NCBI GenBank assembly: GCA_020831845.1
Contig: JAFIFV010000134.1
Coordinates: forward strand, 1 to 46,287
DNA: 46,287 nt
Direction of reading: 5' to 3'
Source of the DNA: Ectothiorhodospiraceae bacterium
GTDB taxonomy: Bacteria; Pseudomonadota; Gammaproteobacteria; Nitrococcales; Aquisalimonadaceae
In this document: positions 32,248 through 40,569 of the stretch, one piece after another
Layout of the letters: each line of letters starts with the position of its first letter
How positions within the stretch are numbered: position 1 is the stretch's first letter
Notes under the pieces: model-generated
What the model was told of the DNA's origin: nothing
Seen by the model: the letters and a program-made list of their open reading frames with translations, nothing else
Databases searched by the model: none
Program-made: the position numbers and the translations under genes

Positions 32248-32826
32248 ATGGACCTGCAGCCAAAGGCACCGCCAAGCCTTCCGGAGGCCGCCCACGAATG
32301 GCGGTCTCCGGTGGCTGCGCTGACCCGTTTCCGCGGCGTCACACCGGACAGCGGCTTGCCGCTGGTCAGTGCCTCGCCGCAGCAGGCCGAAGAACGATGG
32401 GCCGTTCCGGTGGCCGACTACTGGTTGATGGTGGCACCGGAACTGGGCTGTGAACTGGTGGAATGGTCAACGCCTTGCCGCATTCCCAACACGCCCGGCT
32501 GGATGCGGGGCGTCACCAACGTGCGCGGCACGCTGGTCCCGATTTTCGATCTGCACCCCCTGCTGGCGGAAGCCGGCAAGAAGGCGGATGGCAAGCCCAT
32601 GCTGTTCGTGCTTGGGGAGGGGGAGCAGGCAGGTGCGTTGGTCGTCAACGGCCTGCCGTACCGACAACGGCTGGACAGTCGGCTTGCGCCGACCACACCG
32701 CCGGAACTGCCGGAGCCTCTCGCGGCACGCGTGAAGTCGGCCTACCGGCACAATGGAGAATGGCTACTGGACTGCGATCTTACCGGGGCACTAAGGGACC
32801 TGGGAACGCTGGCGGCTGCCGTCTGA
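32248..32826 (+). CDS. CheW-like coupling protein 2 (PilI-like)
   Basis: This 192-residue protein has a PilI-type CheW domain. The diagnostic part is the block TPCRIPNTPGWMRGVTNVRGTL, followed by VPIFDLHPLLAEAG. A 50-residue Pro-rich N-terminal extension precedes it. The start has GGGAG upstream, and the stop lies 24 bases before the receptor gene. It most likely couples the PilJ-like receptor to the CheA hybrid. Confidence 0.88.
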   Translation: MDLQPKAPPSLPEAAHEWRSPVAALTRFRGVTPDSGLPLVSASPQQAEERWAVPVADYWLMVAPELGCELVEWSTPCRIPNTPGWMRGVTNVRGTLVPIFDLHPLLAEAGKKADGKPMLFVLGEGEQAGALVVNGLPYRQRLDSRLAPTTPPELPEPLAARVKSAYRHNGEWLLDCDLTGALRDLGTLAAAV

Positions 32827-32850
32827 TACCAACAACGGGGGGCGGGGATC

Positions 32851-35439
32851 ATGAAGCTCCGACATAAATTGCTTTTGGGTTCTTCCTTGCTGGCGGTACT
32901 GCCAGTGCTGGTGACCGGGGGCCTGGTATCCGGCCTGTCCACGAACCTGGCGGAACAGTCACTGGTCGATCAGACGCGCGAGCAGCTGACCACCATCGCC
33001 GAGCTGAAGGGTGAGCAGCTTACCGAATACTTCGGGTACGTGGAGCGACAGATCCGGGCCTACTCGGAAGACCCCGAACTGGTCACCGCAATGCGTGCCA
33101 TGCTGGCCGGCTATCAGGGCATGTCCGGCGACAGCATCGCACTGAACAGCGAGCAACAGCAGGCCCTCGGCTCCTACTACACCGACGGGTTCGTGCGCGA
33201 GCTGCGCCGCCGGGGCGGCGAGCCGGTACAGATGGACACGCCGCTTGCAGCGCTGGGGGACCGGGCCCGGGCATTGCAGTACCACTACATCTCGGCCAAC
33301 CCCAGCCCGGCGGGATTCCGCCAGGAGCTGAATGCGGCGGCAGACGGTTCCACCTACAGTGAAGCCCACGCCCAGCACCATCCGCGCATCCGCGATTTCA
33401 TGGAATCCGCGGCCCGCAGCGGCGGCTACGAGGACCTCATGTTCATCGACGCCGACAGCGGCACCGTGATCTATTCGGTGGGCAAGAACCTGGAGCTGGG
33501 CACGTCGCTGGCGGAAGGGCCCTATGCCGACTCCGCACTGGGTGACGTCTTCCGCCGTGCGGCCAATGCCCCGAGCCCGGACGACGTGGTGTTCACCGAC
33601 TTCCAGTCATACCTGCCCGCATTCGCGGCGCCGTCCGCGTTCATGGCCACCCCGGTGCATGATGGCACGGAGCGGGTCGGCGTCATGGCCGTGCGCCTGT
33701 CCGACGCCCGTATCAACGAGATCATGACCAGCCGGGCAGCGTGGCGCCGGGTCGGTTTGCGTGAGACCGGCGAAACCTATCTGGTAGGCGGGGACGGCAC
33801 GCTGCGCAATAACAGCCGCTTCCTGGTGGAGCAGGCGCCTGACTACCTGGCCGCCCTGCGCCAGGCCGGTGTCAGCACCGCTGTGGTGGACCGCATCGAG
33901 GCATCCAACAACGGCGTACTACTGCAACCCGTGGAAACCAGAGCGGCCCAGGCAGCCCTGGCCGGCCGACGCGGCTTCGCCCGCGAACCGGACTACCGCA
34001 ACGAGCCCGTGTTCACCTCCTACGCCCCGTTTGCCGTCGGTGACGTGAACTGGGGGCTGATCGCCCAATTCGATGAATCCGAGGCCCTCTCCCCGGTGGT
34101 GGCGCTCCGCGACTCGGTACTTGCCGGCTCCGCGGCAGTGGGTCTCATGCTGCTGGTTCTGGGGGGCGGCGCAGGCTGGCTGTTCACCCGCACCGTCGTG
34201 CGCCCGGTACATCACCTGGAAAGCACCGTGCGACAGATCGCCGCCGGCGACGACAAGGCCCGCGCCAACATGACCACGGGGGACGAATTGCAGACCCTGG
34301 GCGACGCATTCGACTCCCTCCTGGACGAACGTATCGCGCAGTACGAGGAGGCGGCCCGCGAGAACGAACACCTCAACAACTCCATCATCGACCTGCTGCG
34401 TGCGGTGTCCCAGCTCAGCCAGCACGACCTCACCGTGAAAGTCCCGGTCACCGAGGACGTCACCGGCCCTGTCGCCGACGCTTTGAACCAGATGGTGAGC
34501 GAGATCGGGGACCTGCTCAACGACGCCTCGCTGGTAGCCGAGCGCGTGGGCCTCGCCTCACGACGGCTGAAGCTTCAGGCCGACAAGGTCCGCCAGATGG
34601 CGCTGGAAGAAGGCTCCGAGGTGGACGCCATGGCCGCGGAACTGGACGCCGCCGCCCAGACCATGGCCGAGATCGCCGAACTGGCCGAGCGCTGCGACCG
34701 CACTGCCGCACAGGCGTCGGAAACCACCGGCACGGCTCTGGAAACGGTAAACGGCACCGTGCAGGGCATGAGCCTGATCCGCGAACTGGTGCATGAAACG
34801 GAAAAACGTATCAAGCGGCTGGGCGAACGTTCGCAGGAAATCAGCGGTATCGTCGACATCATCAACACCATCGCGGAACGGACCCACGTCCTGGCGCTGA
34901 ATGCCTCCATGCAGGCCGCGGCGGCCGGTGAAGCGGGGCGTGGTTTCGCGGTGGTTGCCGACGAGGTGCAGCGCCTGGCGGAAAGCTCTCGGAACGCCAC
35001 CTCCCAGATATCCGGTCTGGTGCACAACATCCAGGTGGAAACTGCCGACACCATCACCACCATGGGCCGCACCATCAGCGAGGTGGTGGAAGGGTCGCGC
35101 ATGGCGGAACGCGCGGGCGAGCAGATGCAACAGACCCGGGCCACCACCATCGAGCTGGTGGCAGCGGTCAAGGAAATCGCCAACGGCTCCCAGCGACAGT
35201 CCGCAACCAGCCTGACGCTGCAGCAGAAAGCCGCCAACGTGCAGCTCAGCACCCAGAAGACGCGCCAGCGCCTGGAGGAGCAGACCGTGCAGACCAAGGC
35301 GCTGGTGCTCAACTCCAACAACCTGCTGGAATCCATCCGCGCGTTCAGGCTGCCGGAGCGCAAGCACAACGAGGCGGACGAACAGCAGGAGCCCCGCGCC
35401 ATTGCCGGTGGAAACCATGCAAGATCCAGCAGTACTTGA
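32851..35439 (+). CDS. PilJ-like methyl-accepting chemoreceptor
   Basis: This 862-residue chemoreceptor starts with a transmembrane helix (about 7-28), followed by a large periplasmic domain (29-420) of likely Cache type. A second membrane helix lies at 424-446, then a HAMP domain (447-500) and a second HAMP-like segment (about 510-555). The signalling coiled coil has its hairpin tip at about 672-702 (IAERTHVLALNASMQAAAAG, then EAGRGFAVVADEVQRLA). The tip wording and the lack of clear methylation sites resemble PilJ-type receptors. The large sensory domain differs from PilJ and could bind the lipoprotein encoded at the start of the operon. The 3' end overlaps the CheA gene by 23 bases. Confidence 0.92.
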   Translation: MKLRHKLLLGSSLLAVLPVLVTGGLVSGLSTNLAEQSLVDQTREQLTTIAELKGEQLTEYFGYVERQIRAYSEDPELVTAMRAMLAGYQGMSGDSIALNSEQQQALGSYYTDGFVRELRRRGGEPVQMDTPLAALGDRARALQYHYISANPSPAGFRQELNAAADGSTYSEAHAQHHPRIRDFMESAARSGGYEDLMFIDADSGTVIYSVGKNLELGTSLAEGPYADSALGDVFRRAANAPSPDDVVFTDFQSYLPAFAAPSAFMATPVHDGTERVGVMAVRLSDARINEIMTSRAAWRRVGLRETGETYLVGGDGTLRNNSRFLVEQAPDYLAALRQAGVSTAVVDRIEASNNGVLLQPVETRAAQAALAGRRGFAREPDYRNEPVFTSYAPFAVGDVNWGLIAQFDESEALSPVVALRDSVLAGSAAVGLMLLVLGGGAGWLFTRTVVRPVHHLESTVRQIAAGDDKARANMTTGDELQTLGDAFDSLLDERIAQYEEAARENEHLNNSIIDLLRAVSQLSQHDLTVKVPVTEDVTGPVADALNQMVSEIGDLLNDASLVAERVGLASRRLKLQADKVRQMALEEGSEVDAMAAELDAAAQTMAEIAELAERCDRTAAQASETTGTALETVNGTVQGMSLIRELVHETEKRIKRLGERSQEISGIVDIINTIAERTHVLALNASMQAAAAGEAGRGFAVVADEVQRLAESSRNATSQISGLVHNIQVETADTITTMGRTISEVVEGSRMAERAGEQMQQTRATTIELVAAVKEIANGSQRQSATSLTLQQKAANVQLSTQKTRQRLEEQTVQTKALVLNSNNLLESIRAFRLPERKHNEADEQQEPRAIAGGNHARSSST

Positions 35440-38254
35440 ACTGCTGCGCGCCGAGGTCGAGGAATCCGTCGTTCCACTGGCGGAAGCCTTCTCGGTCATT
35501 ATCACCGGCGCGGACGACAGCGACGGGCGCGCCGCGGCCATCAGCCAGGCCGTGGACCAGATCGACTGTATCCGCGCGGCGGCCGAGGCCGGCGGCATGC
35601 CGGGGCTGGAAATCGCCTGCGAACGGCTGCGTGACAACCTGAGCGAGCTTCCCTCACTGGACGAGGAGCGCCTGCAGCAACTGGACGAGCCGCTGATGCT
35701 CTGGCCCGAGCGGGTCATGGCCTACCTGATGGATCCGGGCGATTCCGCAACTGTGGCGGCGCTGGCCAACCATTTCCACGAACAGGCCTGGCCGCTGCCC
35801 CTGGGCGAGCACGAAAGCAGCCTGCTGGCCGAGCTTCTGGCCGAAGCCCCGGGGGGCAACTCCGCTCCGACCACTGAACGCCGGCAACAGGCCAGCGAGG
35901 ACGATGTCAGCCTGGTCCCGGGCGACGATGTCAACCTTGAAGTCTTCACTGCCTTCATCGACGACGCTCCGCAGCAGGCACAGGAATTGTCCCAGTGCCT
36001 GCAGGCTTTGACCGCCAGCCAGAACCCTGCGGCGGACCTGGATCGCGCCCGACGCATCGCGCATACGCTGAAAGGTGCCGCAGCGGTCGGCGGCGTCGCC
36101 GGCGTCGCCAACCTGACTCACCACCTGGAAGACCTGCTGGAATACCTGGCCCGCAGCGGCAGCCGGCCGGCCCCGGCGCTGATGCACAGTCTGCTGGAAG
36201 CGGCCGACTGCCTGGAAACCATGATCGACGCCCTGCGCGGACTGGACTCCCCTCCGGAGCAGGCAGTCTCGGTGCTGCAATCTGTCCTCGACTGGGCAAA
36301 CCGCATGGACCGAGGCGAACTGGAAACCGCGGCCGAGCTGGCGGAGCCGCCGTCCGCGCAGGAGAAGTCACCCGAGCCCGCCGCCGAGCCAGGAGTCGCC
36401 GCTAGCGCACAGGCCGAAACCTCCCTCCGCGTCCCGGTCACCACGGTGGACTCGCTGTTCCGTTACGCTGGGGAACTGTCCGTGGCGACGGCGCAGCTGG
36501 AAGCGCGCATTGCCGGACTGATGAACCTGCAACAGGCCTTCACAGACCAGGACCGCATCGTCCAGCAGCGTCTGTTCGAGCTGGAAGACCTGGTGGATAT
36601 CCGCGACGTGACCTCCGCCGCCGGCTACCAGTTGCACGGAAACCGCGCCGACGACGACTTCGACCCGCTGGAGATGGACGAATACAACGCCTTGCACGGC
36701 TGCAGCCGCGCCCTGGGCGAAGCCATAGCCGACTGGCGTGAATTGCGCATTGTCATGCATGACGAACTGACCGCGCTGCGCAGCATGATCAGCCAGCAGG
36801 GCCGTTTGCACCGTTCCCTGGAGAACACCGTTCTGGCAACCCGGCTGGTGCCTGTCAACACCGTGGAAGGCCGGTTGCAGCGCAGCGTTCGTCAGGCCTG
36901 CCGAGCCACCGGCAAGCAGGCGTCGCTGGAACTCCACGGCGGCGATCTGATGATGGATACCGAACTGCTGCAAGGCCTGATGGATCCGCTGGGCCACCTG
37001 TTGCGCAATGCCGTGGACCACGGAATCGAGGCCACCGACCAGCGGCGCGAAGCCGGCAAACCGGAACAAGGGATGATCCGGATCCGCGTGCGCCGCGACG
37101 GCAACACCATCGAGCTGATCTGCGAGGACGACGGGCGGGGTCTGGATCTTGAGGCCGTGCGTCACCGGGCGCTGGAACGGGGCCTGCTCGAGCCCGACGC
37201 TATGCCTGACGCCCATGCCCTGGCCCGCCTGGTCTTGCTGCCGGGCTTCAGCACCCGCGATACGGTCACCCGCGTATCCGGCAGGGGTGTCGGCCTGGAC
37301 GTGGTGCATGAGCGCGTGCGAGAGATGAAAGGCACAGTGGATCTTCACAGCGAGAACGGCAAGGGCTCGCGCTTCGTACTGCGCCTGCCTGCAGCGCTGG
37401 TCACCGTGCATGTCCTGCTGGTCGAAGCGGGTGGCCAGACTGTTGCCATTCCCAGCAGCGACCTGATCCAGGCGCCGATTCCCGGCTCCGGTTCGCTGGA
37501 ACTTGCAGAGGACGGCACTCCCGGCTTCGTGCTGGCCGACAAGCGGTACCCGATACAGTCGCTGGCGACGATGATGGGCCGCGCTGCGCCGCCCACCGAA
37601 CCGGATGTGCTGCCGCCAGTACTGCTGGCCCATCTGGACGGCGAGACCAGGGCGCTGCAGGTGGAACGGATGCAAGGCAGCGCAAGCGTCGTGATCAAGG
37701 GGTTCGGCGTCAATCTGCCCCGGGTCCGTGGCGTGCTGGGCGCCGCCATCCTGGGCAACGGCTCGGTGGCGCCGGTGCTGGACCTGGCCGGCCTGCAGCG
37801 GACACCGGCCTCGGCCGGCGGAGAGATCGAACTGGCTCCTGCGGAACTGGAAGCGCCGTCCATGGGGGAAGTGCTGGTGGTGGACGACTCTCTCAGCGTT
37901 CGCCGCTCCCTCACCCAGTTCCTGCAGGATTCGGGCTATACCGTGCGGCAGGCGCGCGACGGCATCGAGGCGGTACGAAGCATCGAGGAACAGATACCGG
38001 ACATCATGCTGGTGGATCTGGAAATGCCCCGCATGAACGGGCTGGAGCTCACCGCCCACCTTCGCTCCCGGGAAGATACGGACGCGCTGCCCATCGTCAT
38101 GCTGACGTCCCGCGCCATGCAGAAGCACCGGGGGCAGGCAAGCTCGGCCGGCGTCAGTGCCTACATGACCAAACCCTTCCAGGAAACGGAGCTGCTGGAT
38201 ACCATTGAGCGGCTGCTGGCGCAGAACACCCCGACACACCAGGCCATGGCCTGA
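35417..38254 (+). CDS. CheA-REC hybrid kinase (ChpA-like)
   Basis: This 945-residue kinase has domains in this order. An N-terminal region (1-165) without a phospho-histidine may be a degenerate Hpt. A true Hpt domain (about 170-280) carries His216 in AHTLKGAA. A dimerisation segment (about 340-500) follows, then a histidine-kinase ATPase domain with N-box DPLGHLLRNAVDHGIEA and GRGVGLDVVHERV. A CheW-like domain (about 660-790) comes next, and the C-terminal receiver (about 817-940) has Asp823/824, phospho-Asp867 (MLVDLEMPRMNG) and Lys919. Compared with Pseudomonas ChpA, which has many Hpt domains, this version has only one. No CheR or CheB follows. The start is ATG at 35417, 23 bases before the receptor stop. 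It should phosphorylate the two stand-alone receivers and possibly the tail-anchored regulator at 23.7 kb. Confidence 0.93.
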   Translation: MQDPAVLELLRAEVEESVVPLAEAFSVIITGADDSDGRAAAISQAVDQIDCIRAAAEAGGMPGLEIACERLRDNLSELPSLDEERLQQLDEPLMLWPERVMAYLMDPGDSATVAALANHFHEQAWPLPLGEHESSLLAELLAEAPGGNSAPTTERRQQASEDDVSLVPGDDVNLEVFTAFIDDAPQQAQELSQCLQALTASQNPAADLDRARRIAHTLKGAAAVGGVAGVANLTHHLEDLLEYLARSGSRPAPALMHSLLEAADCLETMIDALRGLDSPPEQAVSVLQSVLDWANRMDRGELETAAELAEPPSAQEKSPEPAAEPGVAASAQAETSLRVPVTTVDSLFRYAGELSVATAQLEARIAGLMNLQQAFTDQDRIVQQRLFELEDLVDIRDVTSAAGYQLHGNRADDDFDPLEMDEYNALHGCSRALGEAIADWRELRIVMHDELTALRSMISQQGRLHRSLENTVLATRLVPVNTVEGRLQRSVRQACRATGKQASLELHGGDLMMDTELLQGLMDPLGHLLRNAVDHGIEATDQRREAGKPEQGMIRIRVRRDGNTIELICEDDGRGLDLEAVRHRALERGLLEPDAMPDAHALARLVLLPGFSTRDTVTRVSGRGVGLDVVHERVREMKGTVDLHSENGKGSRFVLRLPAALVTVHVLLVEAGGQTVAIPSSDLIQAPIPGSGSLELAEDGTPGFVLADKRYPIQSLATMMGRAAPPTEPDVLPPVLLAHLDGETRALQVERMQGSASVVIKGFGVNLPRVRGVLGAAILGNGSVAPVLDLAGLQRTPASAGGEIELAPAELEAPSMGEVLVVDDSLSVRRSLTQFLQDSGYTVRQARDGIEAVRSIEEQIPDIMLVDLEMPRMNGLELTAHLRSREDTDALPIVMLTSRAMQKHRGQASSAGVSAYMTKPFQETELLDTIERLLAQNTPTHQAMA

Positions 38255-38287
38255 AACGCGGCTGAACCCCGACCCACTGGGGAAGCG

Positions 38288-38322
38288 CAAAAAGAAAAAC
38301 CCCGCGACCGGGGCCGCGAGGC
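38288..38322 (-). terminator. Rho-independent terminator (minus strand)
   Basis: Read on the minus strand, CCTCGCG and CGCGGGG form a 7-bp stem (one T-G pair) around an 8-base loop, followed by TTTTTCTTTTT. It ends the Sel1-repeat gene transcript. The same hairpin on the plus strand lacks a U tract, so it would be a weak stop for the chemosensory operon. Confidence 0.75.
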
Positions 38323-38388
38323 CAGACCCCCCGAAGGGAGATAGTCTCTTTTCGTTGTTATCGCAGAGCGCCCACCCCGAGATAGTCG

Positions 38389-38787
38389 TTACTTGGCGGT
38401 GTGCTGTTCGTCGCCGCTTTCCAGCCATTCCCGCGCATAGAGGCTGCCGTTGATGGCGGCCTTGTAGAACCACTTCACCGCGGCGCCGTAGTCCACTTCC
38501 AGCCCTCGGCCTTCGGTGTACATCACGCCCAGGTTGTGCTGCGCGTCCGGGTGCCCCTGTTCCGCAGCGCGGGTAAGCCATTGCACAGCCAGCTTCTCGT
38601 CACGGCGCACACCCTGGCCCGTGGCGTGCAGGAAGCCCAGCGCGTGCTGGCCGTCAGCGTGCCCGCGCATTGCCGCCTGGCGGTAGAAGCGCGCGGCGGT
38701 TTCCATGCACATGGGAACACCGTCTCCCATTTCATAACGGCGACCCAGTTGGTAAGCGGCGATGGCCATATCTTGACTGTGGCTCAT
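38389..38787 (-). CDS. Sel1-repeat (TPR-like) protein
   Basis: This 132-residue protein has three or four Sel1-like repeats: LGRRYEMGDGVPM, ALGFLHATGQGVRRDEKLA, NLGVMYTEGRGLEVDYGAA and related helices. Each has the alternating small-residue pattern of solenoid scaffolds. No signal peptide is visible, so it is probably a cytoplasmic adaptor. I chose the start at 38787 after AGGAGA. A start 21 codons earlier has no site. It converges with the chemosensory operon and may serve as a partner protein, but that is only proximity. Confidence 0.85.
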   Translation of the reverse strand: MSHSQDMAIAAYQLGRRYEMGDGVPMCMETAARFYRQAAMRGHADGQHALGFLHATGQGVRRDEKLAVQWLTRAAEQGHPDAQHNLGVMYTEGRGLEVDYGAAVKWFYKAAINGSLYAREWLESGDEQHTAK

Positions 38788-39063
38788 GGTGTTCTCCTGG
38801 TCCGATTTGCAGGCTGTCCTGCCTTTGCAAACCATGAAAGCAGTTTCCATGCCATCTTGATAAAACCTTTTATTTCAATACCTTCAAAAACCATGCCGCG
38901 CCGTGGCATCGCCAGAATTGCCGCTGCACGTCAGGTTGCCGGGAGATGACTGCCGTGTTGTGTCAGTCGAACCGACATGTTTTGCAAAACAGTGCTTGCC
39001 AGCGCTCCAAGTGTGACCCACCATGCCGGAAACCTTCGGACCGACTTGAAACACCGGAACTCC

Positions 39064-40440
39064 ATGGCCTCCTATCTACGCCTGCTCCGAGACCGGCGCC
39101 TGCTGTACATCTTCGTGCTCGGCTTCGCCAGCGGATTCCCATGGGCGCTGATTGGCAACACCTTCTCGGCCTGGCTGCACGAGTCGGGATTGACCCGCAC
39201 CGCCATAGGCGTGATGGGCAGCCTGGCCATGATCTATGCACTGAACTTCCTCTGGGCGCCGTTGCTGGACCGCATCAAGCTTCCCTTGTTGCATGCCCGT
39301 CTGGGACAGCGCCGAAGCTGGATACTGCTCACACAGGGCGGCATTCTTCTGGGCACGGTGGCCATCAGCCTGACCGATCCGTCTGCAGGGACGCTTGCCA
39401 CCGCGCTGGCCGCGACCGTCATCGTGTTCTCGTCCGCCACCCAGGACGTAGCGGTGGACGCCTACCGCATCGAACTCATCCCGGCGCTGGAACCGCGCAA
39501 GATGGCCGCCGCCTCGGCCATGACCACAGCCGGCTGGTGGACCGGCGCCGGCCTGCCCGGCGCCGGCGCCTTCATGGTCGCCGGGCCACTGGGCTGGGAC
39601 GGCGCCTATCTGTGTCTGGCGTTGCTTCTGGGCCTGCTGATGCTGGTGGTCCTGCGGCTGCCCGAGCCTGAAACCGACCGGGAGGAGAAGCAGGCTGAAG
39701 CCGAACTGCGCATGCGTGAAGCACTCACCGGCGAAGAGAGGCCGGGAGTGGCGGGGCGGGCCGCCGCATGGCTGGCCGTCACGGCGGTGGAACCCTTCGC
39801 CGAATTCTTCCGCCGCAACGGCTGGCAACTGGCGTTTGCCATCCTCGCGTTCATCGTGCTGTTCAAGATCGGCGAAGCGTTCATGGGCCGCATGGCCGCG
39901 GTGTTCTACCTGGAGGTGGGGTTCACCCGTGAGCAGATCGCCTGGGTCTCGGGCTTTATGGGCTGGGCAACGATGCTGGTGTTCACCCTGCTTGGCGGCC
40001 TGGTCAACGTGACGCTGGGCATATTCCGGGGGCTGCTGATCGGCGGAATCACCATGGCGTTGGCCAATCTGCTGTTCGCGTTGCTCGCCGTGGTGGGGCC
40101 GGACATGCAGTTGTTCGCAGTGGCGGTGATCGTGGACAACTTCACCACCGCCTTCTCCACGGTGACCTTTGTCGCGTTCATTTCCTATCTCACCAGCCGG
40201 GTCTATACAGCCAGCCAGTACGCGCTGATGGCCTCGCTGGGCAACCTCAGCCGCACCACGCTGGCAGCCGGCAGCGGCGCCATGGTGGACTGGCTGGACG
40301 GGGACTGGGCGACGTTTTTCGTCATTACGACGATTATGGTCACGCCCGGCCTGATCCTGTTGCTGCTGATCCGCGCCGCGCTGCAGAAACGCATGGGAGA
40401 CGCCTTCTCCCGGCAAAGACCGGCGCCGGAGCAAGGTTGA
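39064..40440 (+). CDS. AmpG-like major-facilitator permease
   Basis: This 458-residue protein has about 12 to 14 membrane helices. It is related to AmpG, which imports 1,6-anhydro-muropeptides for cell-wall recycling. Family markers are LYIFVLGFASGFPWALIGNT in helix 1, MIYALNFLWAPLLDRIKLP, SSATQDVAVDAYRIE and the motif AGWWTGAGLPGAG. The start at 39064 (MASYLRLLRDRRLLY) gives the usual N-terminus. The ribosome-binding site is weak, and an in-frame ATG at 38977 would add 29 residues. It converges with the P-type ATPase gene across a repeat remnant. Confidence 0.88.
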   Translation: MASYLRLLRDRRLLYIFVLGFASGFPWALIGNTFSAWLHESGLTRTAIGVMGSLAMIYALNFLWAPLLDRIKLPLLHARLGQRRSWILLTQGGILLGTVAISLTDPSAGTLATALAATVIVFSSATQDVAVDAYRIELIPALEPRKMAAASAMTTAGWWTGAGLPGAGAFMVAGPLGWDGAYLCLALLLGLLMLVVLRLPEPETDREEKQAEAELRMREALTGEERPGVAGRAAAWLAVTAVEPFAEFFRRNGWQLAFAILAFIVLFKIGEAFMGRMAAVFYLEVGFTREQIAWVSGFMGWATMLVFTLLGGLVNVTLGIFRGLLIGGITMALANLLFALLAVVGPDMQLFAVAVIVDNFTTAFSTVTFVAFISYLTSRVYTASQYALMASLGNLSRTTLAAGSGAMVDWLDGDWATFFVITTIMVTPGLILLLLIRAALQKRMGDAFSRQRPAPEQG

Positions 40441-40504
40441 CGCGCCCCCCCGGTAAATCCGGTGTCCGGCCTTTTGGCGGGACCGGAAGCCTCCGCCTCG
40501 CCGC

Positions 40505-40569
40505 GACGTTCCTGGACTCCAGCCACGAACGATGCGGACCCCAGCGTGGGAATCAATCAGCGCTTGCTA
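40505..40569 (-). repeat. Composite palindromic element, partial copy D
   Basis: On the minus strand this stretch begins TAGCAAGCGCTGATTGATTC, continues CCACGCTGGGGTCCG, and then TCGTTCGTGGCTGGAG, which match the left half of copy A (TAaGGAAGC, CGCTCGAGTCCG, TCGTTCGTGGCCaGGAG) with scattered changes. The terminal TAG is the stop codon of the P-type ATPase gene. Only the left half is present, with no matching right end. It occupies the gap between two convergent genes. Confidence 0.6.

Noticed and set aside
36368..38581. 737-codon minus-strand reading frame opposite the CheA hybrid
   Set aside because: The plus-strand kinase has complete motifs. The antisense protein shows no recognisable domain.
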